From positions 1-38,833 of IMG/VR virus record IMGVR_UViG_3300044638_006414: DNA of 38,833 nt; one strand, given 5' to 3'. A model generated the notes under the pieces. That model saw only the letters and a list, made by a program, of their open reading frames with translations. It did no database searches and had not been told where the DNA came from. The translations under genes were made by a program, and so were the position numbers. This stretch comes from a virus. Shown one piece after another: positions 33,144 through 38,833 of this stretch; the stretch's first letter is position 1, and the number at the start of each line of letters is the position of its first letter.

Positions 33144-33794
33144 ATGGAAAAAGTATTTATGTTATGTCTTGACGTATCAACAACTTGTGTTGGTATCGCT
33201 CTATTTGACTATACGAATGAAAAAGTATTAGAACTTAAACAAATTGAACCAAAGGTTAAAAACGCTACAACGGAGTCTCTATTATATGAAAAAGCCAATT
33301 TAGTTCAAACCCTCATTGAAGAATATAAAGGTATGCCAATTAAACATATTTGGATTGAAGAACCTTTATTAGGTTCAAACAATGTATATACAGTAGCAAC
33401 TCTATTAAAGTTTAATGGTATTATTTCTAAAATGTGTTATGATATATTGGGTGTAGCTCCTAAATATATTTCATCGTACGATTCAAGGGCGAAAGCATTT
33501 CCTAATTTAATGCAAGTTGGTTCAGCTAAGAATAAATTGGTATTATTTGGGGCTTATAAGAAAAAAGCTGAAAGTATTGATGAAATTAAAGAAGAGCATA
33601 GGCATTATTATAAGGTAGATAAAGAAGGATTTGCTACGTTAGATAAGAAAAAAGTAGTATTTGATGAAGTGAATAAGTTATACCCTAAATTAGATTGGTT
33701 AAAGGATACTAAGGGTAGATTAAAGAAGAATAACTATGATATTGCGGATGCTATTACTTGTGGTATTGCGGTATTAAACCAAAAAAATAATTAA
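33144..33794 (+). CDS. RuvC-like Holliday junction resolvase
   Basis: The 216-residue protein has an RNase H/RuvC fold. The first strand ends in C-L-D-V-S-T-T-C-V-G with Asp10; the fourth reads I-W-I-E-E-P-L-L-G with Glu72 or Glu73; the C-terminal helix carries Y-D-I-A-D-A-I-T-C-G with Asp199 and Asp202. These acidic residues form the two-metal site. It would resolve branched DNA during recombination and before packaging, as T4 endonuclease VII does in T4, although that enzyme is unrelated. Residues about 105-165 form an insertion rich in charged residues that may contact DNA. It starts 36 bases after the preceding gene. Confidence 0.8.
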   Translation: MEKVFMLCLDVSTTCVGIALFDYTNEKVLELKQIEPKVKNATTESLLYEKANLVQTLIEEYKGMPIKHIWIEEPLLGSNNVYTVATLLKFNGIISKMCYDILGVAPKYISSYDSRAKAFPNLMQVGSAKNKLVLFGAYKKKAESIDEIKEEHRHYYKVDKEGFATLDKKKVVFDEVNKLYPKLDWLKDTKGRLKKNNYDIADAITCGIAVLNQKNN

Positions 33795-33811
33795 AAAATA
33801 TTAAAAAAATT

Positions 33812-34228
33812 ATGATAATAAGTTTAGATTTTGATGGAACCGTTGTGGTTCACGAGTACCCAAAAGTGGGTCAAGATATCGGAGCAGTTCCGGTGTTAAA
33901 AAAGTTGGTTGAAAATGGACACCAATTAATATTAAATACAATGCGTAGTGGTCACGAATTAGGTGACGCTATTGATTGGTTTAATCAAAATGGTATTGAA
34001 TTATATAGTGTAGGTTATAACCCAACGCAAGCTATTTGGACTAGTAGTTCAAAATGTTACGCTGAATTATATATTGACGATTCAAATTTAGGCGCCCCTT
34101 TAAGTATAATGACAACCAAAAACGAAGAAGGTGAAGAAGTTGCTTACGGTAGACCATTTATTAATTGGGTTGTTGTTGAAGAATATTTAACAAATATGGG
34201 TTTGATAAACCAAGCGAAAGCTGAATAA
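33812..34228 (+). CDS. HAD-like phosphatase
   Basis: A 138-residue compact HAD-superfamily protein. Motif I is S-L-D-F-D-G-T with Asp6 and Asp8, motif II is L-N-T-M-R-S-G with Thr43, Lys81 is a possible motif III lysine, and L-Y-I-D-D-S-N-L-G-A-P at 86-96 gives the acidic pair of motif IV. No large cap domain is present, so a small molecule, nucleotide or nucleic-acid end could be the substrate. Similar short HAD proteins occur in many phages with unclear roles. It follows the resolvase by 17 bases and its TAA is one base before the next gene, so it belongs to the same operon. Confidence 0.8.
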   Translation: MIISLDFDGTVVVHEYPKVGQDIGAVPVLKKLVENGHQLILNTMRSGHELGDAIDWFNQNGIELYSVGYNPTQAIWTSSSKCYAELYIDDSNLGAPLSIMTTKNEEGEEVAYGRPFINWVVVEEYLTNMGLINQAKAE

Positions 34229-34229
34229 T

Positions 34230-34424
34230 ATGGAAGAGTATCAAAAATTAAAGAATATATTAAAAGAGGTTGAGATTTTATCTGAACAATATTATATTAA
34301 AGGTAAGAAAGTATATTCATTTAAGTTGAGAAAAAAATTAAAGGAATTAATGTCCGAAACAAAAGTAATGTGGAAGAATGTAAATAAAATTAAAAAATCA
34401 ATGAAAGGGCACGGAGTAAAATGA
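34230..34424 (+). CDS. Small basic protein, possibly histone H1-like (Hc1-like)
   Basis: A 64-residue, lysine-rich, all-helical product. The pattern L-K-E-V-E-I-L-S-E-Q-Y-Y, then K-G-K-K-V-Y-S-F-K-L-R-K-K-L-K-E-L-M-S-E resembles the helix-turn-helix of Hc1-type small DNA-binding proteins of Bacteroidota, where a K-G-N-K-x-A-G-x-R-A-R-K-A-L motif is usual. The C-terminus is strongly basic (K-I-K-K-S-M-K-G-H-G-V-K). It may bind DNA non-specifically, but similarity is partial and a simple coiled-coil protein is also possible. Its TGA overlaps the ATG of the next gene. Confidence 0.55.
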   Translation: MEEYQKLKNILKEVEILSEQYYIKGKKVYSFKLRKKLKELMSETKVMWKNVNKIKKSMKGHGVK

Positions 34425-34609
34425 CACATATTTTAGTATTTCTTTTTATATTTAGTTTATTAAATTGTATTAGAAATGGATTTCTCTTTTATAAGAGACT
34501 AGTTTCTAATATACCAAGACCATTTAAGATGGGATTAGGTGAATTAGTGGTATTGGGTGTATCAATATCTTTTACAATAACTTGTTTATTTTGTGGGTTT
34601 ACGTTATGA
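34421..34609 (+). CDS. Small two-span membrane protein
   Basis: A 62-residue protein with two hydrophobic segments at about 3-21 and 41-61, separated by a short basic loop (Y-K-R-L-V-S-N-I-P-R-P-F-K) that probably faces the cytoplasm. No known family is recognised. Its TGA overlaps the start of the next membrane protein (ATGATG), and its ATG overlaps the previous TGA. Genes in this arrangement suggest the two membrane proteins work together, perhaps at the inner membrane during infection; a holin-like role cannot be excluded but has no specific support. Confidence 0.65.
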   Translation: MTHILVFLFIFSLLNCIRNGFLFYKRLVSNIPRPFKMGLGELVVLGVSISFTITCLFCGFTL

Positions 34610-34911
34610 TGAGTGTTTTTTTATTTAGTATTATTAGTTTTGGGATTACAACAATTGTAACTCAGAGCAAGATTTTTAAATGGTTAAGGGATTGGACTGA
34701 AAGTATAAATGAATATTGGAGTTCTGTTTTTAGATGTCCTTTATGTTGTGGTTTTCACGTTGGTTGGTTTTTAAGTTTAGTATTATTTAGCCCAACAGCG
34801 GTGTTCATTGGAGGTAGTTTTTTAATAACTACATTCTTTGATGCTTGTTTTTCGGCTGGTATTGTGATTTTATTAGATCATTTAAGATATAAATTAAACC
34901 CTGAATGGTAG
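34606..34911 (+). CDS. DUF1360-like membrane protein with CPxCxGF motif
   Basis: About 101 residues from the ATG at 34606, chosen because it overlaps the previous stop as ATGA; a second ATG follows immediately. The centre reads F-R-C-P-L-C-C-G-F-H-V-G-W, the cysteine-rich signature of DUF1360-like small membrane proteins of phages and bacilli. Hydrophobic segments lie at about 3-20, 53-70 and 73-95. The motif may bind metal or a thiol partner. Function is unknown. It ends in TAG at 34909, with a TAA six codons later in the same frame, so TAG is used as a normal stop here. Confidence 0.75.
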   Translation: MMSVFLFSIISFGITTIVTQSKIFKWLRDWTESINEYWSSVFRCPLCCGFHVGWFLSLVLFSPTAVFIGGSFLITTFFDACFSAGIVILLDHLRYKLNPEW

Positions 34912-34915
34912 TATT

Positions 34916-35308
34916 ATGAAATTAAATAAATGGGAATATTTTGAGCCACTTAAAACTAATAGGTGGATAATTAAATTAAAAGGTTGTGATATCCAAGAAT
35001 ATCTATTTAGAAGATATAAAATCTTTAATGATGCGGATAAATTAATGTTTTCAACTGAAATATATGAAACGGTTCACCACCACATTAATCCAAAAGAATT
35101 ATTTAATATTGAAGAAGTGTTAATTGAATTTTTAGATCCGACAGGTGGTGTTGTTAATGGTTTTATATTTACACCGAAAGGAATACAATTTGAACAATTG
35201 GGTGATTATGGTTCGGATGACTTTTTAAATTATAAAATATTAATGGAAATTGATAAATCAACATTAAAATCAATTTATGAGGGTAAAAAGGAGGAAAAAA
35301 ATGGGTAA
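34916..35308 (+). CDS. Hypothetical protein, possibly tail-tube-like fold
   Basis: A 130-residue protein. The N-terminal T-N-R-W-I-I-K-L-K-G and D-I-Q-E-Y-L-F-R-R-Y, the central strand V-L-I-E-F-L-D-P-T-G-G, and the Y-K-I-L-M-E-I strand follow the order seen in small beta-barrel tube proteins of contractile tails (an N-R-F/W strand, E-F/Y-D-P turn, Y-K strand). The match is weak and by eye only. An unrelated cytoplasmic protein remains quite possible, since the surrounding genes are membrane and nucleic-acid proteins. Its end overlaps the next gene, which has its own strong ribosome binding site. Confidence 0.5.
   Translation: MKLNKWEYFEPLKTNRWIIKLKGCDIQEYLFRRYKIFNDADKLMFSTEIYETVHHHINPKELFNIEEVLIEFLDPTGGVVNGFIFTPKGIQFEQLGDYGSDDFLNYKILMEIDKSTLKSIYEGKKEEKNG
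35288..35294 (+). promoter_or_regulatory. Strong Shine-Dalgarno site that sets the start at 35301
   Basis: AAGGAGG lies six bases before ATG 35301, within the end of the preceding gene. It favours 35301 over the in-frame ATG at 35277. A near-perfect Shine-Dalgarno site is exceptional in this window, where most genes start after A-rich leaders. Confidence 0.75.
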
Positions 35309-35726
35309 TATTGATGGGGTATTTGAAGAATATAAGGGACATGTGTTTTCATTTGAGTTTGATCCTAACGCACAAATAAAGTTAATGAAATGCTATTTCA
35401 ATCCGGAATGGGAAATAGAACAAGAGGGTATAATAGTTAAAAAGAAGGATAATTTAACCTATTTAATAACAAAAGACCCTACAATATCTTTTGTGGATAT
35501 GTTGGGATTTATATCTCAAATTATAAGAGTTAATATTGAAAGAGAAGAAAAGATTAAATTATTAACGGAAAAGAAAAGACAGTTGGATGAATTATTCAAT
35601 TCAACGTCATTAGATGATTTAATTAGACTTGATTTTAATATAAGAAGGGACGATGTAATACCTGAAATAAAGATAATTGAAACTGAAGAAGTTTCCGTAT
35701 CATCAGAAACAAAAAAGGTGGAGTAA
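35301..35726 (+). CDS. Hypothetical protein with coiled-coil region
   Basis: 141 residues from ATG 35301. The N-terminal half is beta-rich with F-E-F-D-P-N-A-Q-I and Y-L-I-T-K-D-P-T-I; residues about 85-110 form a charged helix (I-E-R-E-E-K-I-K-L-L-T-E-K-K-R-Q-L) likely to be a coiled coil. The tail is acidic and then Ser/Glu-rich. No family is recognised. The strong Shine-Dalgarno site suggests it is made in larger amounts than its neighbours. It overlaps the previous gene by eight bases, and its stop lies in the loop of a terminator. Confidence 0.65.
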   Translation: MGNIDGVFEEYKGHVFSFEFDPNAQIKLMKCYFNPEWEIEQEGIIVKKKDNLTYLITKDPTISFVDMLGFISQIIRVNIEREEKIKLLTEKKRQLDELFNSTSLDDLIRLDFNIRRDDVIPEIKIIETEEVSVSSETKKVE

Positions 35727-35740
35727 AATCCACCTTTTTT
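35711..35740. terminator. Bidirectional intrinsic terminator
   Basis: AAAAAAGGTGGA at 35711-35722 pairs with TCCACCTTTTTT at 35729-35740 around a 6-base loop that contains the stop codon of the plus-strand gene. A T run follows on each strand, so it can end this gene and the convergent one ending at 35762. Confidence 0.9.
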
Positions 35741-35761
35741 TATTTAATTATTTCACCATCC

Positions 35762-36751
35762 TTATAATTCATGTTTATCACTTAATAAATTATTAAAATT
35801 ACCAAAATAGTAATCATCTAATCCCATTAATTTATCATTACTTTTCCTATTTGGTTCATTATATGTTTTATATGTTTGAAACATAACTTCTAGCGTTGTC
35901 GGGTAAAGTTCACTTATATTAATACCATCGATATTTGTTAGATAAATAGCGTAACCTGTTTTATATTTATTATTACTTACTTCTTTTGGGTTATTCGGAT
36001 CTGACCAATCATAGTTTGATGAACCTAATACATCTACCACAACCACATTTTTATATTTACCTAATAAACTATCTAATGGTATACCTGTTTTATTATAGGG
36101 TTGTAGTTTACTAACCGTAGTCTGATTAAATGGTAGAATTTGAATAACTTCAGTTGGGGTAATACCATTTGAACCGTAAGCGAAAGAATCGGGATAATTT
36201 TGATTAAAAACTGGACCATATTTTTTTTCTTGATTTGAGTAATCGTGGTATAAGTATCTTGTATTTGAACCTGATTGATTGCCGGCCCAAATATATATTT
36301 TACTCTTAGAATTAACAGGACTATCAAAAAACTCTTTACCTAACGTATTTAAAATATTTGGTTTTAATATAAACCTCGAGTCTTTTGATATGTTATACGA
36401 ATCTTCTTTTTTACAGGAAACCATACCTGATGCTAATATAAAACATACTGCACCTATTTTAAGGGTGTCTATAATACTTTCATTAATAGGTTCTGGTTGA
36501 TCGTCATCTATATCAATAACTTCACCATTTACCATTTTCACTATATTTATCTTCCCTTCTTTACCAGGTCTATTATCTACAAGTTTAATATAGATTTCTT
36601 TTTCACCGCCAATTTGCTGTTTCAACGACTGAATAATTTTTTGATTTTGAGGATCGTTTTTTAAAGTATCTTCGGTTTTAATATCTTCAACTTCCATAAG
36701 ATTCATTAATTTCCTCATTCTATTTATTTCTCGCAATAAAATATTTTCCAT
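35762..36751 (-). CDS. Tagged protein with internal lipoprotein signal
   Basis: The 329-residue product has an odd layout. Residues 1-20 (M-E-N-I-L-L-R-E-I-N-R-M-R-K-L-M-N-L) form an amphipathic N-terminal segment with L-R-E and L-M-E sites, resembling the tags at 1971 and 32631. Residues 25-90 are polar and acidic. A hydrophobic stretch at 97-112 then ends in G-M-V-S-C-K-K-E, a lipobox-like site with Cys113 followed by Lys-Lys-Glu, as in Bacteroidota lipoproteins. The C-terminal 200 residues are polar and Tyr/Asn-rich. A normal lipoprotein begins with its signal, so the 96-residue extension is unusual. A later start (Met73, for example) is possible but lacks a ribosome site. No enzyme family is recognised. 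Confidence 0.6.
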   Translation of the reverse strand: MENILLREINRMRKLMNLMEVEDIKTEDTLKNDPQNQKIIQSLKQQIGGEKEIYIKLVDNRPGKEGKINIVKMVNGEVIDIDDDQPEPINESIIDTLKIGAVCFILASGMVSCKKEDSYNISKDSRFILKPNILNTLGKEFFDSPVNSKSKIYIWAGNQSGSNTRYLYHDYSNQEKKYGPVFNQNYPDSFAYGSNGITPTEVIQILPFNQTTVSKLQPYNKTGIPLDSLLGKYKNVVVVDVLGSSNYDWSDPNNPKEVSNNKYKTGYAIYLTNIDGINISELYPTTLEVMFQTYKTYNEPNRKSNDKLMGLDDYYFGNFNNLLSDKHEL

Positions 36752-36774
36752 ATCATATAAATAGTAATGGACAT

Positions 36775-36804
36775 AAAAAAAGTGACTTAGTTAGTCACTT
36801 TTTT
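36775..36804 (-). terminator. Intrinsic terminator of the 36787 gene
   Basis: On the minus strand AAAAAAGTGACT and AGTCACTTTTTTT form a 12-base stem with a 5-base loop, followed by T residues. The stop codon at 36787-36789 lies within it. It separates the 36787 gene from the minus-strand gene that starts at 36751. Confidence 0.85.
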
Positions 36805-37362
36805 AATTTTGGTTATGTATCGGTAGTGGAAACATTGGATGTTATACCCACCCGCTTCAATTGCGTCAGTTTGGTAGTTGAATAATTGCCCATCATTTAA
36901 GTATTGGAACTCAACACAGAAACCTTTTGGTGTTTTACTAATTCTCACATCGGAACTTAAACTATCTTTATCGGTTAAGTGTTTCATCATTGATTGGGTA
37001 AGTTTCCAAATCTGATTGATTTTATAATCTTCTTTGTATCTATCAAACCATTTATCAAATGATTCTTGGTTATAGACTAACACACTACTTTTTCTAGTGT
37101 CAGGGAATGAATAACTTATTGAATAATACTCAACTGTCCCACCAACTTTATATTTACCTGATATTTGTTGTAAAAATGGTATAATTGGACCGTAAATAAA
37201 CTTTTGATTGGGATCTTGCTTTAAAAACCATTCTTGAAATCTCGTAATTAAAGATTGAAATCTTTTGTTTTCACGTTCCATCGCTTGATTAATTAAATCA
37301 TCACATTTACCGATTACATTGTTAATGATTTCAGGGATGATTACTTCTTTTTTCTTAGTCAT
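36787..37362 (-). CDS. Hypothetical protein, probably early
   Basis: A 191-residue soluble protein, lysine-rich at the N-terminus (M-T-K-K-K-E-V-I), with a helical first half (about 10-55) and a mixed beta region with V-E-Y-Y-S-I-S-Y-S-F near 77-86 and F-C-V-E-F-Q-Y-L near 148-155. No catalytic motif, zinc site or membrane segment is visible and I do not recognise the family. It starts 26 bases after a host-type promoter and ends in its own terminator, so it forms a single-gene unit likely transcribed by the host polymerase soon after infection. Confidence 0.65.
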   Translation of the reverse strand: MTKKKEVIIPEIINNVIGKCDDLINQAMERENKRFQSLITRFQEWFLKQDPNQKFIYGPIIPFLQQISGKYKVGGTVEYYSISYSFPDTRKSSVLVYNQESFDKWFDRYKEDYKINQIWKLTQSMMKHLTDKDSLSSDVRISKTPKGFCVEFQYLNDGQLFNYQTDAIEAGGYNIQCFHYRYITKIKKVTN

Positions 37363-37387
37363 AGTGGTATTGTTTATAATTGTGATA

Positions 37388-37418
37388 CAAAAATAACACT
37401 TTAATTTGATAATACAAG
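37388..37418 (-). promoter_or_regulatory. Bacteroidota-type promoter, minus strand
   Basis: On the minus strand TTG at 37417-37415 (as CTTG), a 19-base spacer, then TATTTTTG at 37395-37388. It fits the Bacteroidota consensus and leads to the gene starting at 37362. It is back to back with the plus-strand promoter at 37494. Confidence 0.62.
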
Positions 37419-37493
37419 TTTTTTTTTATATTTTTTTTAAATATATTCGTTTTTGTGTGAAAAACACCTATAAATTAATTTTTGTAAAAATAA

Positions 37494-37525
37494 TTTGGTG
37501 GTTTAATTAAAATATATTACCTTTG
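37494..37525 (+). promoter_or_regulatory. Bacteroidota-type promoter, plus strand
   Basis: TTTG at 37494-37497, a 20-base spacer, and TACCTTTG at 37518-37525: a full match to the TTTG / TAnnTTTG consensus. The ATG of the HD hydrolase follows 19 bases later. The bases after the -7 box (TGGTAT) resemble those after the promoter at 3702. Confidence 0.75.
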
Positions 37526-37544
37526 TGGTATTAAAAATAAAGTT

Positions 37545-38129
37545 ATGATGAGTAAATTAGAAAATTGGTGTATTAATCAACACAGAAACACAAATCATAT
37601 GTATGATACATATTTACCGTATGAATTTCATTTACGTATGGTATATCAGATAGGGTTGAAATACAAACATCTTTTGGATGATACAAAAGATTACTTTACC
37701 GGTGAACCATGGAGAGGTCCGAAACAAAATCAAGTCACATTAAGAGATGCTTGTTTAACAGCTTGTTGGGGTCATGATTTAATTGAAGATTGTAGGGTAT
37801 CTTATAATGATGTTGTAAGTAATTTAGGGTTAGAGGCCGCTGATATTGTTTATGCTCTTACAAATGAAAAGGGTAAAAGTAGAAATGATCGAGCTAATGA
37901 TAGATATTATGAAGGTATTAGAAATACACCAGGTGCTGTCTTTGTTAAGTTATGTGACCGTATTGCTAATGTACAATACTCAAGTATGACTGGTAGTCGT
38001 ATGTTTGAGATGTATAAGAAAGAAAATAATAATTTTATGATTAAGTTAGGTCGTTACGATTCAAATGGACATGTTAATAACCCATATGAAGAAATGTTTC
38101 AGTACTTAATTATTTTATTTAACGATTAA
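37545..38129 (+). CDS. HD-domain hydrolase, MESH1/SpoT-like
   Basis: The 194-residue protein has the metal site of small (p)ppGpp hydrolases of the MESH1/SpoT type. His29 follows L-P-Y-E-F (compare Y-x-x-H-P in MESH1). Then come W-G-H-D-L-I-E-D with His77, Asp78, Glu81 and Asp82, and V-K-L-C-D-R-I-A-N with Asp138 and Asn142. A central A-L-T-N-E-K-G segment also fits the family. No synthetase or regulatory domain is present. It may remove alarmones and so block the host stringent response, or hydrolyse a related nucleotide. Substrate is not established. It sits directly behind a strong host-type promoter, so early expression is likely. Two start codons (ATGATG) are adjacent. Confidence 0.8.
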   Translation: MMSKLENWCINQHRNTNHMYDTYLPYEFHLRMVYQIGLKYKHLLDDTKDYFTGEPWRGPKQNQVTLRDACLTACWGHDLIEDCRVSYNDVVSNLGLEAADIVYALTNEKGKSRNDRANDRYYEGIRNTPGAVFVKLCDRIANVQYSSMTGSRMFEMYKKENNNFMIKLGRYDSNGHVNNPYEEMFQYLIILFND

Positions 38130-38133
38130 GAAT

Positions 38134-38833
38134 ATGTTGAAAATAAAATTAGAAATAGGACAAAAATTATGGTTCACATCAGATACTCATTATGGACATA
38201 CTAATATATGTCGTGGTGTAAGTAAATGGAAGGATTTTAACGGTAATGTACCTATAAAACAAACTCGTGATTTTAAAACATTAGATCATATGAATGATGC
38301 TATTGTTAAATCAATCAATAGTGTTGTAGGTGAAAATGATATTTTATTTCATTTAGGTGATTGGTCATTTGGTGGGTTTGAAAATATTGCTGAATTTAGA
38401 AGTAGAATTGTTTGTAAAAACATCCACTTGGTATTAGGTAATCATGATCACCATATTGAACACAATAAAGGTGATATACAACATTTATTTAGTTCAGTGA
38501 ATCAATATCTACGGTTACAAGTATCATTATATCCAGGTACTATATTACATACTGGTAAAATAGATTTAGTATTAATGCATTATCCAATCGCAAGTTGGCA
38601 CAACATGAATGATAATGTTATACATTTACACGGACACGTTCATTTACCTCCAAATAAAAAATTGGCACAAGGTAAAGCTATGGATGTTGGAGTTGATGGA
38701 AATTTTTTGGTACCTTATTCATTAAATGAAATAACCAGAATAATGAATAATCAACCTATCGTTAAATTAACTTTACCTCAAGACCACCACGAGGAAAGAA
38801 TAGAAGGTAATGGTGGAAATAAAAAAGGAAGTT
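38134..38833 (+). CDS. Metallophosphoesterase, 3' end beyond the window
   Basis: 233 residues are visible from ATG 38134 to the right edge, with no stop reached. The calcineurin-like metal motifs are in order: S-D-T-H-Y-G-H with Asp17 and His19, H-L-G-D-W at 73-77, L-G-N-H-D at 101-105, M-H-Y-P at 148-151, and H-L-H-G-H-V-H at 164-170. Such enzymes cleave phosphodiester or phosphomonoester bonds; the compact form with G-D-W and no long insertions resembles phage and bacterial proteins that act on nucleotides or small phosphoesters. It begins four bases after the HD hydrolase stop, so both are probably made from the promoter at 37494. A polar, Gly/Asn-rich C-terminal tail is starting at the edge. 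Confidence 0.85.
   Translation, partial: MLKIKLEIGQKLWFTSDTHYGHTNICRGVSKWKDFNGNVPIKQTRDFKTLDHMNDAIVKSINSVVGENDILFHLGDWSFGGFENIAEFRSRIVCKNIHLVLGNHDHHIEHNKGDIQHLFSSVNQYLRLQVSLYPGTILHTGKIDLVLMHYPIASWHNMNDNVIHLHGHVHLPPNKKLAQGKAMDVGVDGNFLVPYSLNEITRIMNNQPIVKLTLPQDHHEERIEGNGGNKKGS

Noticed and set aside
19520-34911. Genome-wide reassignment of TAG to an amino acid
   Set aside because: Only one gene has an internal TAG; TAG at 32619 precedes a clearly tagged new start, and TAG at 34909 ends a DUF1360-like protein at a natural place. Other long tail genes have no internal TAG.
36756-36763. TATAAATA on the plus strand as a late promoter
   Set aside because: It points into a terminator and two minus-strand genes, with no plus-strand gene in reach; a chance match in AT-rich sequence.
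37440-37475. Possible hairpin (GTTTTT ... AAAAAC) in the divergent promoter region
   Set aside because: A/T-rich stem of six bases with competing pairings; not distinct from background.

Overview
The window is a stretch of a large, AT-rich tailed phage genome with a contractile, T4-like baseplate. Supporting evidence: homologues of T4 gp6 and gp25, a gp41/DnaB-type helicase, a T4 RNase H/FEN-type exonuclease, a dUTPase, a class II ribonucleotide reductase, a RuvC-like resolvase, and a stand-alone piece closely resembling the gp23 major capsid protein. The host is probably a member of the Bacteroidota. Three intergenic sites match the promoter form of that phylum (TTTG or TTG, 19-20 bases, then TAnnTTTG), Shine-Dalgarno sites are nearly absent, and one protein carries a Cys-Lys-Lys-Glu lipobox typical of these bacteria. 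The genome cannot be assigned to a named species from sequence alone.

Layout. 1-3146: two coupled genes, the first running off the left edge; the second carries an N-terminal tag, a Trp-Cys-Ile module and an ADP-ribosyltransferase-like domain. 3161-5675: a minus-strand virion-like gene, a host-type promoter driving a YkuK-type RNase H-fold protein and a dual-specificity phosphatase, a two-way terminator, then a Vsr-like mobile endonuclease coupled to a small ribbon-helix-helix gene. 5772-7448: a glycosyltransferase whose first 30 codons are in another frame, a 71-residue gp23-like fragment and a small virion-like protein. 7480-13249: replication and nucleotide metabolism (FEN exonuclease, dUTPase, unknown gene, replicative helicase, split class II reductase), closed by a strong terminator. 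13357-14669: a small ORF and a fusion of the Trp-Cys-Ile module to a nucleotidyltransferase-like domain.

14670-32185 is the tail and baseplate block. gp6 and gp25 lie on the minus strand, and a long plus-strand run of beta-rich structural proteins follows, with very tight spacing. Two of its genes look interrupted: one by an in-frame TAG at 21008, one by a -1 frame change near 29375. 32193-35726 is a compact run of small genes: a tagged protein, RuvC-like resolvase, HAD-like phosphatase, a possible Hc1-like basic protein, two membrane proteins (one DUF1360-like) and two unknowns. 35762-37362 holds two minus-strand genes, one an unusual lipoprotein candidate. From 37388 two divergent host-type promoters lead on the right to a MESH1/SpoT-type HD hydrolase and a metallophosphoesterase cut by the right edge.

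The most interesting themes are: (i) recurrent N-terminal tags of the form MK-x-x-I-x-KILREE, which look like T4-style capsid-targeting peptides with an L-x-E cleavage site, one on an ADP-ribosyltransferase-like protein; (ii) a shared Trp-Cys-Ile module joined to two different nucleotide-handling C-terminal domains; (iii) an orphan capsid-protein segment; (iv) four split or interrupted genes. No tRNA, rRNA, CRISPR array, insertion sequence or integrase was seen.
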